From positions 1-61,727 of the forward strand of contig JAUZRN010000023.1 of NCBI GenBank assembly GCA_030950375.1: DNA of 61,727 bases. The letters are read 5' to 3'. The notes under the pieces are model-generated. The model was not told where the DNA came from, did not search any database, and saw nothing but the letters and a program-made list of their open reading frames with translations. This document shows, one piece after another, positions 38,861 to 49,045 of the stretch. How positions within the stretch are numbered: position 1 is the first letter of the stretch; each line of letters begins with the position of its first letter. This DNA is from Rhodothermus sp. Its GTDB lineage: Bacteria; Bacteroidota; Rhodothermia; Rhodothermales; Rhodothermaceae. The position numbers and the translations under genes were made by a program.

Positions 38861-38892
38861 AAGGCGGGGGCTGTCGGCTCTCGCCTTTTTTG
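38861..38892 (+). terminator. Intrinsic terminator after pnp
   Basis: AAGGCGGGGGC pairs with GCTCTCGCCTT (an 11-bp stem with G-U pairs) followed by six T. It lies inside the longest open frame of the next gene, which argues that this gene starts further downstream. Confidence 0.8.
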
Positions 38893-38923
38893 TATGGTAC
38901 AATCAACCAACCCGGAGCTACGG

Positions 38924-40180
38924 ATGTCGGTGCAAATGCTAACGGATACCACCACCTATCAGAAAACGGTATTACCGTGCGGCTTGCGTATCGTAACCGA
39001 GACGATCCCTTCAGTTCGGTCGGTGGCCGTCGGGCTCTGGGTGGACGTGGGAAGCCGGGATGAAGCCGAAGAAGAAGCCGGTATCACCCACTTTATTGAG
39101 CATATGGTTTTTAAGGGAACCGAGCGGCGTCGTACGCACCAGATTGCACAACGTATCGAATATGTGGGTGGATACCTGAACGCGTTCACCACGAAGGAAC
39201 ATACCTGTTACTATGTGCGCGTGTTGGATGAATACCTGGAGCGGGCACTGGATACGCTGATTGATCTGGCTTTTCGGCCGCGTTTCCCGGAACGGGAAAT
39301 CGAAAAGGAGAAGGAGGTGATTCTGGAGGAGATGAAGATGTACGAGGATACGCCGGATGAATACATCTTTGATCTTTTTGAAGCGCTTGTTTATGCCGGG
39401 CATCCATTGGGACGTCCTATCGTGGGACGGGCAGAGACAGTACGGTCCTTTTCGCGGGCGATGTTGCTGGACTTTATGGAGCGGCATTACACGCCTGATC
39501 GCATGGTGCTGGCAGCAGCCGGTCGGCTTGTGCACGCGCGCGTAGTAGCGCTTACGGAGCGATTACTACGCGGCGTGCCGTTGCGCCCCTCCAATCATCG
39601 GCAGCGGTTGCCGGCCCCTCCTTATCGCCCTGGCGAGCGGGTGGAACGACGCAGTGTGCAGCAGGCGCATCTGGTGTTAGGGGGGCGTGGCTACGATCTG
39701 CACCATCCGCAACGGGCAGCCCTCACCGTACTCAACACCTTGCTGGGAGGGGGGATGGCCAGCCGATTGAATCAGCATATCCGGGAGCGGTACGGTTACT
39801 GCTACAACATTTACTCGTTTGTTAATCTACATGCGGATGTAGGAGACTGGGGCGTTTACATGGGCACGGATCCGCGTCGGGTGGATCGGGCGGAGCAGCT
39901 CATCCGGCGTGAGCTGGACAAGCTGGTGCAGGCACCGGTGGGGCAGCGTGTGTTGACCCATGCCAAGAATCAGGTAAAAGGCACGTTGATGTTAGGGCAG
40001 GAGAGCATGAACAATCGGATGATGCGCTTAGGCCGACAGGAGCTGTATTTTGGTCGCTATTACAGTCTGGACGAGGCGTTGCAGGAGGTCGATCAGGTGA
40101 CGGCCGAGGAGGTACAGCAGGTGGCGCGGTCGTTGTTTGCGGAGCAGGAGTATTCGAAAGTGGTGTTATTGCCCGAGTGA
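38924..40180 (+). CDS. M16-family zinc peptidase (processing-protease type)
   Basis: M16 peptidases are clam-shaped zinc enzymes of the mitochondrial-processing-peptidase/insulysin family. The zinc motif is HFIEH (in GITHFIEHMVFKGTERR) with the distal glutamate in the EKEVILEEMKMYEDTPDE helix. A second inactive-like domain contains GGGMASRLNQHIRERYGYCYNIYS. Among the possible starts I use ATG 38924 (MSVQML), downstream of the pnp terminator. ATG 38894 and 38936 are alternatives. The 3' end is strongly G-rich up to repeat B. Confidence 0.92.
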   Translation: MSVQMLTDTTTYQKTVLPCGLRIVTETIPSVRSVAVGLWVDVGSRDEAEEEAGITHFIEHMVFKGTERRRTHQIAQRIEYVGGYLNAFTTKEHTCYYVRVLDEYLERALDTLIDLAFRPRFPEREIEKEKEVILEEMKMYEDTPDEYIFDLFEALVYAGHPLGRPIVGRAETVRSFSRAMLLDFMERHYTPDRMVLAAAGRLVHARVVALTERLLRGVPLRPSNHRQRLPAPPYRPGERVERRSVQQAHLVLGGRGYDLHHPQRAALTVLNTLLGGGMASRLNQHIRERYGYCYNIYSFVNLHADVGDWGVYMGTDPRRVDRAEQLIRRELDKLVQAPVGQRVLTHAKNQVKGTLMLGQESMNNRMMRLGRQELYFGRYYSLDEALQEVDQVTAEEVQQVARSLFAEQEYSKVVLLPE

Positions 40181-40235
40181 GGCGTTGTTGAGACCTTTTG
40201 CGTAAAAAGATTCTTTTGTAGCTTTCAGTGTAGTT

Positions 40236-40265
40236 TGTGCATCAAACTCCGTTATTGCAATGCAA
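40236..40265 (+). repeat. Repeat element copy B, spanning the epimerase start codon
   Basis: TGTGCA, six bases, then TCCGTTATTGCAATG (40248-40262) and CAA, as in copy A (27 of 30 identical). The ATG of the epimerase gene is the last three bases of the 15-base core. The 180 bases at 40021-40200 contain 68 G and 32 C by hand count. Confidence 0.7.
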
Positions 40266-41192
40266 AAAATACTGGTCACTGGAGGTGCCGGCTTTATCGG
40301 ATCGCACGTAGCCGAAGCGCTGCTGGCTCAAGGGCACGAAGTGCATATCCTGGACGACTTCTCATCGGGACGCGAAGAGAACATTCCGGGGGGCGCGGTT
40401 GTCCACCGTATGGATGTACGAGATAAGGCGGTTGCCGCGCTTTTCGCTCGGGAGCAATTTGCCATCCTGATTCATCATGCCGCGCAGATGGATGTGCGCC
40501 GTTCGGTAGCCGATCCGAAATTTGATGCGGATGTCAACATCATGGGGCTACTGAACCTGATGGAAGCCGGTCGGCAGTATGGGTTGGAGAAGGTCATTTT
40601 TGCTTCGACCGGGGGGGCCATCTATGGGGAGCCAGACTATGTACCGCAGGATGAAGCGCATCCGGTACGACCACTTTCGCCCTATGGCATTACCAAGCTG
40701 GCCTCCGAGAAGTACCTCTACTTTTATGAACAGCAGTACGGTATTCGCTACGTTGCGCTGCGTTATGCCAATGTATATGGGCCGCGTCAGAATCCACATG
40801 GCGAAGCCGGTGTGGTGGCGATTTTTACCCAGCGCATGCTTGAGGGCAAGCAACCGATCATTTATGGATCGGGCGAGCAGACGCGCGACTTTGTGTACGT
40901 CGGTGATGTGGTGGCGGCCAATCTGGCCGCGCTGACTTATGAGGGGTCTGGCGTTTTTAACATCGGTACTGGTATTGAGACCAGCGTCAACCAGCTTTTT
41001 CATATGCTGCGTGATCTGATCAATCCGGAGGTACCGGAGAGGCACGGAGAGGCCAAACCAGGCGAGCAGCAACGCAGCGTGCTGGGATATGAGCGGGCAC
41101 GTCAGATACTGGGGTGGGAACCGCGCGTGTCGCTTCAGGAAGGATTGCGACGCACTGTGGCATGGTTCCGTGCGCATGTAACTGTAGGCTAA
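40260..41192 (+). CDS. NAD-dependent sugar-nucleotide epimerase/dehydratase (GalE-like)
   Basis: This short-chain dehydrogenase acts on NDP-sugars, most like UDP-glucose 4-epimerase. The NAD motif TGGAGFIGSHVAEALL is at residues 7-22. The catalytic serine/threonine region is FASTGGAIYGE and the Tyr-Lys pair is in SPYGITKLASEKYL. YGSGEQTRDFVYVGDV is also typical. The length (310) fits. The start lies inside repeat B. It precedes scpA by six bases, so it may be transcribed with the condensin genes, although the functions differ. Confidence 0.92.
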   Translation: MQKILVTGGAGFIGSHVAEALLAQGHEVHILDDFSSGREENIPGGAVVHRMDVRDKAVAALFAREQFAILIHHAAQMDVRRSVADPKFDADVNIMGLLNLMEAGRQYGLEKVIFASTGGAIYGEPDYVPQDEAHPVRPLSPYGITKLASEKYLYFYEQQYGIRYVALRYANVYGPRQNPHGEAGVVAIFTQRMLEGKQPIIYGSGEQTRDFVYVGDVVAANLAALTYEGSGVFNIGTGIETSVNQLFHMLRDLINPEVPERHGEAKPGEQQRSVLGYERARQILGWEPRVSLQEGLRRTVAWFRAHVTVG

Positions 41193-41198
41193 ACCATC

Positions 41199-41951
41199 AT
41201 GTATCGCGTTCGGCTGCCCGTCTTCGAGGGGCCCCTGGATCTGCTCCTGTATTTCATCCGGCGGGATGAGCTGGACATCTACGACATTCCGGTGGCACGT
41301 ATTGCCGACGAATTCCTGGCCTATGTGCGGCTGATGGAGGAGCTGGATCTGGATGGCGTGGGAGACTTTCTCTATCTGGCAGCGGTGCTGTTGCACATTA
41401 AAGCGCAGATGCTGTTGCCTCGGCCTCCTGCCGAAACGGATGAAGAGGCGCCGGCTGAGGATCCCAGACAGGAGCTGGTAGCGCGTCTGCTGAATTACTT
41501 GCGTTACAAGGAAGCGGCTGCTCGGCTTGATGCCTATGCCGAAGCCCGCCAAAGACTTTATACGCGGGGAGCAGCTGCGGGAAGCGGGGACGAACAGGCA
41601 AGCGTCGGACCACCACCGCTGGCGCCCGTCTCGATACTGGAGTTGCTGGGGGCCTTACGGAAAGTGCTGGAGCGGAGGGTGCCCCCGCCCGACCACACCG
41701 TTCGGCGGGAGATCTACAGTGTGGAGGTACAGAGGCGCTACGTGCAGACGCAGCTCCAACGACGAAAGCGGTGTTCGTTTACGGCGCTGGTGGTCGGAAA
41801 GCCTCGTGGTTTTGTGATTGCGACGTTTCTGGCTGTACTGGAGCTGGCCCGACAGGGGCAGGTATGGTTGCATCTGCAGGAAAACGGAGACGACTTTCTG
41901 ATAGAGCTTACGGAAGCGCTGTCTGTGGAGGAAACCTATGCCGCAGCATAA
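41199..41951 (+). CDS. scpA: Segregation and condensation protein A
   Basis: ScpA is the kleisin that bridges the two heads of the SMC condensin. The N-terminus has the conserved FEGPLDLLLYFIRRDELDIYDIPVARIADEFLAYV. A middle acidic linker follows near residues 70-90, and the C-terminal winged helix ends with the FTALV and FLAVLELARQGQVWLHLQE pattern. The length (250) is normal. It overlaps scpB by 14 bases. Confidence 0.94.
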   Translation: MYRVRLPVFEGPLDLLLYFIRRDELDIYDIPVARIADEFLAYVRLMEELDLDGVGDFLYLAAVLLHIKAQMLLPRPPAETDEEAPAEDPRQELVARLLNYLRYKEAAARLDAYAEARQRLYTRGAAAGSGDEQASVGPPPLAPVSILELLGALRKVLERRVPPPDHTVRREIYSVEVQRRYVQTQLQRRKRCSFTALVVGKPRGFVIATFLAVLELARQGQVWLHLQENGDDFLIELTEALSVEETYAAA

Positions 41952-42585
41952 GGAAAATGGGAAAGCGGCTACGCCGTTGATGCAGGGGATTGAGGCTCTG
42001 TTATTTGTCGCTGATACGCCGCTGTCGGTCGAGGAGCTGGCCACGTTATGGGAGCGAGCTTACGGCACAAGGCCTTCTGCGGAGTCAGTGAGGGCGGCGA
42101 TTGAGGCGCTTAACCGGGTATATGCGGAGACCGGGCGTGTGTTACGCATTCAGCGGTGGGGCGGAGGGTATCGGTTGGCAACGGTGGCGTCAGTAAGTCC
42201 GTTATTGCAATGTTACAAACAAAAAGAAGTCAAACTCTCTCAGACGCTGCTGGAAACGCTGGCTATCATTGCCTACCGACAACCAATCACCAAGCCCGAA
42301 ATCGACCATATTCGCGGTGTCAACTCAGACTATGCACTTCGTCGACTTCAGGAGCTGGAACTGGTCACCGTTACCGGACGCAGCGATACCATAGGGCGAC
42401 CGCTATTGTACGGCACAACACAACGATTTCTGGAGCATTTCGGATTGGATAGTCTGGAAGATCTACCAGAGCTGCCCGAACTCGAACAGCTCCTTGAACA
42501 CCCCGAGATTCAACAGGAACACCTACGCTTTCTGTATCCACTGGAATCCGAGCATCAGGAGGCCGAAGCATCAACGAAGAAATAA
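41938..42585 (+). CDS. scpB: Segregation and condensation protein B
   Basis: ScpB binds ScpA as a dimer and completes the SMC condensin complex. Two winged-helix domains are visible: residues 15-85 (IEALLFVADTPLSVEELATLW, RWGGGYRLAT) and 95-165 (LETLAIIAYRQPITKPEIDHIRGV). The tail is acidic. The gene changes strand composition midway: the first 87 codons are G-rich, and the rest favours C- and A-ending codons. The change is at repeat C, which encodes SPLLQC between the two domains. Confidence 0.94.
   Translation: MPQHKENGKAATPLMQGIEALLFVADTPLSVEELATLWERAYGTRPSAESVRAAIEALNRVYAETGRVLRIQRWGGGYRLATVASVSPLLQCYKQKEVKLSQTLLETLAIIAYRQPITKPEIDHIRGVNSDYALRRLQELELVTVTGRSDTIGRPLLYGTTQRFLEHFGLDSLEDLPELPELEQLLEHPEIQQEHLRFLYPLESEHQEAEASTKK
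42198..42212 (+). repeat. Repeat element copy C, inside scpB
   Basis: The 15-base core TCCGTTATTGCAATG is exact, in the same orientation as copies A and B but inside a reading frame. The flanking TGTGCA part is not kept. By hand count the 120 bases at 42061-42180 have 50 G and 25 C, whereas 42241-42540 has 67 G and 90 C. Confidence 0.65.
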
Positions 42586-42675
42586 TTGCCTGAAAGCCGG
42601 GCACTTCTGACACCAGCTCTTCGTTTACATTGAACACCCGTAGGAAGACTTGCAGCTAACCAGCTCCTAACAGCG

Positions 42676-44962
<2,287 letters not shown>

Positions 44963-44971
44963 CAACAACCT

Positions 44972-46042
44972 ATGACCTCTGAGCGCATTGTTCGTATTCA
45001 GGAGCACCTGCAGCAAACCGACGCGGACGCGGTACTGCTCTCAGCGCTTCCGGATATCCGATGGGCCTGTGGATTTACCGGATCCAATGCGCTGCTCTTA
45101 ATCCGACGCGACGCCGCCTACTTTCTAACAGATGGCCGGTACACGACCCAGGCCCGGCAGGAAGTACAAGGCATTCCCCTGTACACAGGGGGGCCAGACC
45201 TGTTGCAATGTGCAGTGGCAGAAGGCCTACTGGAAGGCGTCCAGCGTCTGCTCTATCAGGCCGATCACCTTACCTGCGCCCGGCTCAACGCTTACCGCGC
45301 CCAGCTACCTGACATTGAATGGATCGGAGTAGACAACTGGCTATGTGAACTGACAGCCGTCAAGGACGAGACTGCCCTGCAGGCCATTCGCCGCGCCCAG
45401 GCCCTTACCGAACACGTCTTTGAGGAAACGCTGTCGTTAATTCGACCAGGTGTTACCGAACGGGAGCTGGCTGCCGAGATTATCTACCGTCATCTCCAAC
45501 TGGGCGCCGAGCGCATGGCCTTTGAGCCGATTGTCGCCTCCGGCCCCAACAGCGCACTGCCACATGCCCGTCCAACCCACCGAGCTTTTGAGGTGGGCGA
45601 TGTCATTCTGCTGGACTTTGGCTGCCATGTCGACGGTTATGCCTCTGATATGACCCGGGTGGTTGTGCTCGGAGCTCCGGATCCAGAAGTCGAAGCCGTC
45701 TTCGAAACAGTCCGTGCAGCCCAGGAAGCCGCTCTGACGATCGCCCGAGCAGGTATCACAGCGGCCGAGCTGGATCGTGCTGCACGATCAGTCATTGAAG
45801 CTGCCGGCTGGGGGGATTACTTTACCCATAGCCTGGGACACGGCGTCGGACTGCAGGTACACGAGTGGCCACGTATAGCTGCCAACAACACACAGACCCT
45901 CCCGGCTGGTGCGGTGATTACCATCGAACCGGGCATCTACCTGCCCGGACGATTTGGCATTCGCCTTGAAGATCTGGTTGTACTTCGAGAAGACGGCCAT
46001 GAAAACCTGACCCGCACGACGCGAACCCTTCTACAGCTCTAA
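44972..46042 (+). CDS. M24-family Xaa-Pro aminopeptidase
   Basis: This cytoplasmic dimetal peptidase removes an N-terminal residue before proline. The creatinase-like N-domain spans about residues 1-130. The metal ligands lie in LLDFGCHVDGYASDMTR (two aspartates), HSLGHGVGLQVHEWPR (histidine), TIEPGIYLPG and GIRLEDLVVL (two glutamates). The length (356) fits PepP/YpdF types. It starts nine bases after guaB. Confidence 0.94.
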   Translation: MTSERIVRIQEHLQQTDADAVLLSALPDIRWACGFTGSNALLLIRRDAAYFLTDGRYTTQARQEVQGIPLYTGGPDLLQCAVAEGLLEGVQRLLYQADHLTCARLNAYRAQLPDIEWIGVDNWLCELTAVKDETALQAIRRAQALTEHVFEETLSLIRPGVTERELAAEIIYRHLQLGAERMAFEPIVASGPNSALPHARPTHRAFEVGDVILLDFGCHVDGYASDMTRVVVLGAPDPEVEAVFETVRAAQEAALTIARAGITAAELDRAARSVIEAAGWGDYFTHSLGHGVGLQVHEWPRIAANNTQTLPAGAVITIEPGIYLPGRFGIRLEDLVVLREDGHENLTRTTRTLLQL

Positions 46043-46046
46043 CACG

Positions 46047-47336
46047 ATGCGCCGGGTGCTGCTCATTGCATACTATTTTCCCCCTATGGGACTCAGCGGT
46101 GTGCAACGCGTGGCCAAATTCGTCCGCTATCTCCCGGACTACGGGTGGCATCCGGTCGTGCTGACGGTCCGACCAGGTGGCTACTTTGCCTATGATGAAA
46201 CGCTACTGACAGAAGTAGAAGCAACCGGGGCTTCCATTTACCGCACCTTCTCGTTGGATCCAACCCGACTTTTCCGAAATCGTCAACCCGTCCCTCTGCC
46301 CACCGAGCACATCCGCAGACGCTGGCACCGCCTGAACAGCTGGCTCTTCATCCCGGATAACAAAATCGGATGGCTTCCAGCAGCTGTTCGAACCGGTCTG
46401 CGTCTGATCCGCGAGCACCAGATCGACGTTCTTTTTGCCTCAGCTCCACCAGCTACCTCCTTGCTGATCGGGGCCCTGCTTCATCGGCGCAGCGGCTGCC
46501 CACTACTACTGGACTTCCGTGACGACTGGCTGGAAAATCCTCGACAGCTCTTCCCGACCCGCTGGCATCGGACCCTCCATGCGCGTCTGGAGCAGTGGAC
46601 CCTCCGTCAGGCTGCCTGTATTACCACGATCAATGCATATCTGCAGCAGCGCCTCAGGCACCGCCTGCCCGCTGATGGTCCTCCGGTACATGTCCTTCCC
46701 CACGGATTTGACCCGGCAGACTTTGAGACAATTCCGCCAGAGCCTCGAACCGATCGCAAACTACGCCTGCTCTATAGCGGGGTCTTCTACGATGCGCAAC
46801 AACCGGATGATTTTCTGCAGGCGCTGGCGCAATGGCTGACGCAGCAGCAGGAAGCCCGTGCACACGTCGAGGCTGTCTTCGTTGGCCTGGTCCCTCCGCA
46901 TACTCGGTCGCTCATCAATCGGCTGGGACTCCACAAGGTGGTCACTCTGCGTGGCTATCTGCCACACCACACCGCTATCGCCGCATTGAAGGCTGCCGAC
47001 GTACTCTGGTTAACCGTGGGAGAACAGCCAGGCGCTGCCGGTATAACCACCAGCAAACTCTTTGAATATATCGGAACGGGCAAACCGATCCTGGCTCTGA
47101 TGCCAGACGGCGAAGGACGAAAGATCCTGCAGGCATACGGCGCGGCCTACCTGGCCCCACCGCACGATGTGGAAGCCATCGCCCGGACGATGGCCCGCCT
47201 GTACGCCGACTGGAAGCGTGCAGCGCTCCCGACCGGCAACGCACGCGTCATCCGCCAGTTCGACCGGCAAAAGCTGACCGGCAAGCTGGCTACCCTGCTG
47301 GAAGTAATCCGACAGAAATCATGCACAAACACCTGA
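46047..47336 (+). CDS. Glycosyltransferase, GT4-like
   Basis: The 429-residue enzyme adds a sugar to an acceptor, probably in surface polysaccharide or glycolipid synthesis. The N-terminus (VLLIAYYFPPMGLSGVQRVAKFVRYLP) is typical of GT4 proteins with a GT-B fold. The donor-binding domain has LRLLYSGVFYDAQQPDDFLQAL, LRGYLPHHTAIAALKAADVLWLT and the acidic block TSKLFEYIGTGKPILALMPDGEG. It follows the M24 gene by four bases. Donor and acceptor are unknown. Confidence 0.9.
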   Translation: MRRVLLIAYYFPPMGLSGVQRVAKFVRYLPDYGWHPVVLTVRPGGYFAYDETLLTEVEATGASIYRTFSLDPTRLFRNRQPVPLPTEHIRRRWHRLNSWLFIPDNKIGWLPAAVRTGLRLIREHQIDVLFASAPPATSLLIGALLHRRSGCPLLLDFRDDWLENPRQLFPTRWHRTLHARLEQWTLRQAACITTINAYLQQRLRHRLPADGPPVHVLPHGFDPADFETIPPEPRTDRKLRLLYSGVFYDAQQPDDFLQALAQWLTQQQEARAHVEAVFVGLVPPHTRSLINRLGLHKVVTLRGYLPHHTAIAALKAADVLWLTVGEQPGAAGITTSKLFEYIGTGKPILALMPDGEGRKILQAYGAAYLAPPHDVEAIARTMARLYADWKRAALPTGNARVIRQFDRQKLTGKLATLLEVIRQKSCTNT

Positions 47337-47728
47337 AAATTGCCAGCCGCTTTGACGAGCTCGAACAGGCGCTGCTCCAGATCGAAAAGCTGGCCCATAC
47401 CTTTCAGCTGACCTCTGAGCTTACCGACCGACTGATCATCATTGCCAGTGAAGCTATCACCAACGCTATCTGTCACGGCAATCGCCAGGACCCTTCCAAA
47501 CAGGTGCAGATCACGTTGGACGTTCAGGATAACGTTGTGGAGCTCTGCGTGGAAGACGAAGGACAGGGATTCGACCGTAGCCGCATCCCACGCTATAATC
47601 CAGACAACCCCGACATGCTCCTTCGTCCCCATGGACGTGGCCTGTTCCTGATTGAGGAATTAGCCGACGAGGTTACCTATGAAAACGGCGGACGACGCAT
47701 TCGCATGCGCCTGCGCCGCAACTCCTAA
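47321..47728 (+). CDS. RsbW-type serine kinase / anti-sigma factor
   Basis: The 135-residue protein is a stand-alone GHKL ATPase domain of the RsbW/SpoIIAB kind, which inhibits a sigma factor or phosphorylates an anti-anti-sigma protein. The N-box is ASEAITNAICHGN, the G1 box is VEDEGQGFD and the G2 box is RPHGRGLFLIEELAD. No sigma or STAS gene is next to it. It overlaps the glycosyltransferase gene by 16 bases at the 5' end and miaA by four bases at the 3' end. Confidence 0.88.
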   Translation: MHKHLKIASRFDELEQALLQIEKLAHTFQLTSELTDRLIIIASEAITNAICHGNRQDPSKQVQITLDVQDNVVELCVEDEGQGFDRSRIPRYNPDNPDMLLRPHGRGLFLIEELADEVTYENGGRRIRMRLRRNS

Positions 47729-48648
47729 TCAAGGCAATACCAGTCGAAATCAAAGCGCCGGAACCATGTGAGCTGCCGTTTGGCATAGCGACGCGTATTA
47801 CGCTGAATCAGATGCCGCATGGTCTCTTGATCGTAAGCCCCCTGCAGATGTGCAATAACCTCCTGGTATCCAATCGTGCGAAGCACGTCCAGGTCCGGAC
47901 TGTAACCGGCCTTCAGAATGGACCGCACCTCGTCCACAAGCCCGGCTGCCAGCATCTGATCTACCCGACGATTGATGCGTGCATAGAGCACCGGACGTTC
48001 ACGATAAAGTACGATTGTACGGAACGTATACGGCGCCGGCCGATGATACCGGTAGTAAAACGTAATGGGCCGGCCGGTACCGTGATAAACCTCCAGGGCC
48101 CGGATAACACGCTGCGTCTTGGTGGGATCTAAGCGGGCGGCAGCCTGTGGGTCTACCCGCTGTAGCTCGGCATAGAGTGCTTCGGGGCCTTCGATCTGGA
48201 GGCGTTCGTTAAGCCACCGCCGAATCGCTGGATCAACATCCGGAATCTCTGCAAGCCCGAACTGCAGCGCATACAGGTACAGGGTCGATCCGCCTACCAC
48301 CAGCGGCACCCGACCACGGGCCAGCACCTCGGCTATCCGTTCCCATGCGGCAAAGGCAAAATGTCCCGCTGAGAAGGGTTCGTCCAGATCCAGCTCATCA
48401 ATGAAATGGTGTCGCACACGCCGAAGTGCCTCCGACGGTGGTTTGGCTGTTCCAATGGTCATCTGGCGATAGATCTGGCGACTGTCGGCCGAGATGATTT
48501 CGGCCTGAAGCTGGTCGGCCAGCTCCAGACTCAGATCCGTCTTGCCTACGGCCGTTGGACCGGCCAGAATGAGGAAGGGCCCCTTCTCGGAAAGACGCGC
48601 CCGCTGCCAGGTTACCAGCTCGGTAATGATTTCCTGAAGCGTTGCCAT
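47725..48648 (-). CDS. miaA: tRNA dimethylallyltransferase
   Basis: MiaA adds a dimethylallyl group to A37 of tRNAs that read codons starting with U. ILAGPTAVGKTDLSLELA is the P-loop at residues 27-44, followed by ISADSRQIYRQMTIGTAKP and LVVGGSTLYLYAL. The Zn/tRNA part ends in RNTRRYAKRQLTWFRR. The length (307) is normal. Its stop overlaps the stop of the RsbW-like gene. Confidence 0.95.
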   Translation of the reverse strand: MATLQEIITELVTWQRARLSEKGPFLILAGPTAVGKTDLSLELADQLQAEIISADSRQIYRQMTIGTAKPPSEALRRVRHHFIDELDLDEPFSAGHFAFAAWERIAEVLARGRVPLVVGGSTLYLYALQFGLAEIPDVDPAIRRWLNERLQIEGPEALYAELQRVDPQAAARLDPTKTQRVIRALEVYHGTGRPITFYYRYHRPAPYTFRTIVLYRERPVLYARINRRVDQMLAAGLVDEVRSILKAGYSPDLDVLRTIGYQEVIAHLQGAYDQETMRHLIQRNTRRYAKRQLTWFRRFDFDWYCLD

Positions 48649-48688
48649 TTTTTCTGGAAGAAGGCCGAATAATTTTTGCGCTTAGGGC

Positions 48689-48716
48689 TTGCGTTCGCCG
48701 GCACAATTTTTATAAT
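48689..48716 (+). promoter_or_regulatory. Sigma-70-like promoter before the small membrane-protein gene
   Basis: TTGCGT (48689-48694), a 16-base spacer and a consensus TATAAT (48711-48716) lie 52 bases before the ATG at 48768. The spacing and -10 box are good, although this phylum may use a different consensus. Confidence 0.5.
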
Positions 48717-48767
48717 TGAATTAAGAGAGAGGGCGGAAGCAATCTCTTCCAGCACAGTCAAGTGGTC

Positions 48768-49013
48768 ATGGACTGGATCTATCAGGTCATCGGAGTGTTG
48801 CTGGCGTTGGCGCCTATGATTGTGGGGACGGTGCTGTGGCACCTTATCTGGAAAAATAACGATTCAGGTTCCTCACAGGACCCTCCGCCGCCAGGAGATC
48901 CCTGGCGGCGGCCAGTGCCCCCCCCGCCACGGGTCCATGGCGACCGTGGGCCACGCTCGGCTGAGCGGTCACGTGTAACCCCGCCACGCAGGCCCGTTCG
49001 CCTTTTACGCTAA
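48768..49013 (+). CDS. Small single-span membrane protein with a Pro/Arg-rich tail
   Basis: The 81-residue product has one hydrophobic helix (WIYQVIGVLLALAPMIVGTVLWHLIW, about residues 3-28) and a proline- and arginine-rich cytoplasmic-looking tail. I do not recognise a family. ATG 48768 is preferred to GTG 48762. A good promoter lies upstream, and the gene is placed between miaA and the recombinase, at the entry to the defence region. Confidence 0.5.
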   Translation: MDWIYQVIGVLLALAPMIVGTVLWHLIWKNNDSGSSQDPPPPGDPWRRPVPPPPRVHGDRGPRSAERSRVTPPRRPVRLLR

Positions 49014-49045
49014 AACGGGATTCCAGGCGCCGCAAAGGCCGATTA

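Noticed and set aside
38849-38923. Upstream start of the M16 peptidase
   Set aside because: The added N-terminus is translated from the pnp terminator hairpin.
42180-42215. Repeat C as a XerCD dif site
   Set aside because: Only ATGTTA of the XerD arm can be matched, and copies A and B lack it; the rest of the 28-base consensus does not fit.
42198-42230. Repeat C as a Tus/Ter site
   Set aside because: The resemblance of ATGTTACAAAC to the E. coli Ter core is weak and restricted to one copy; only a functional analogy is considered.
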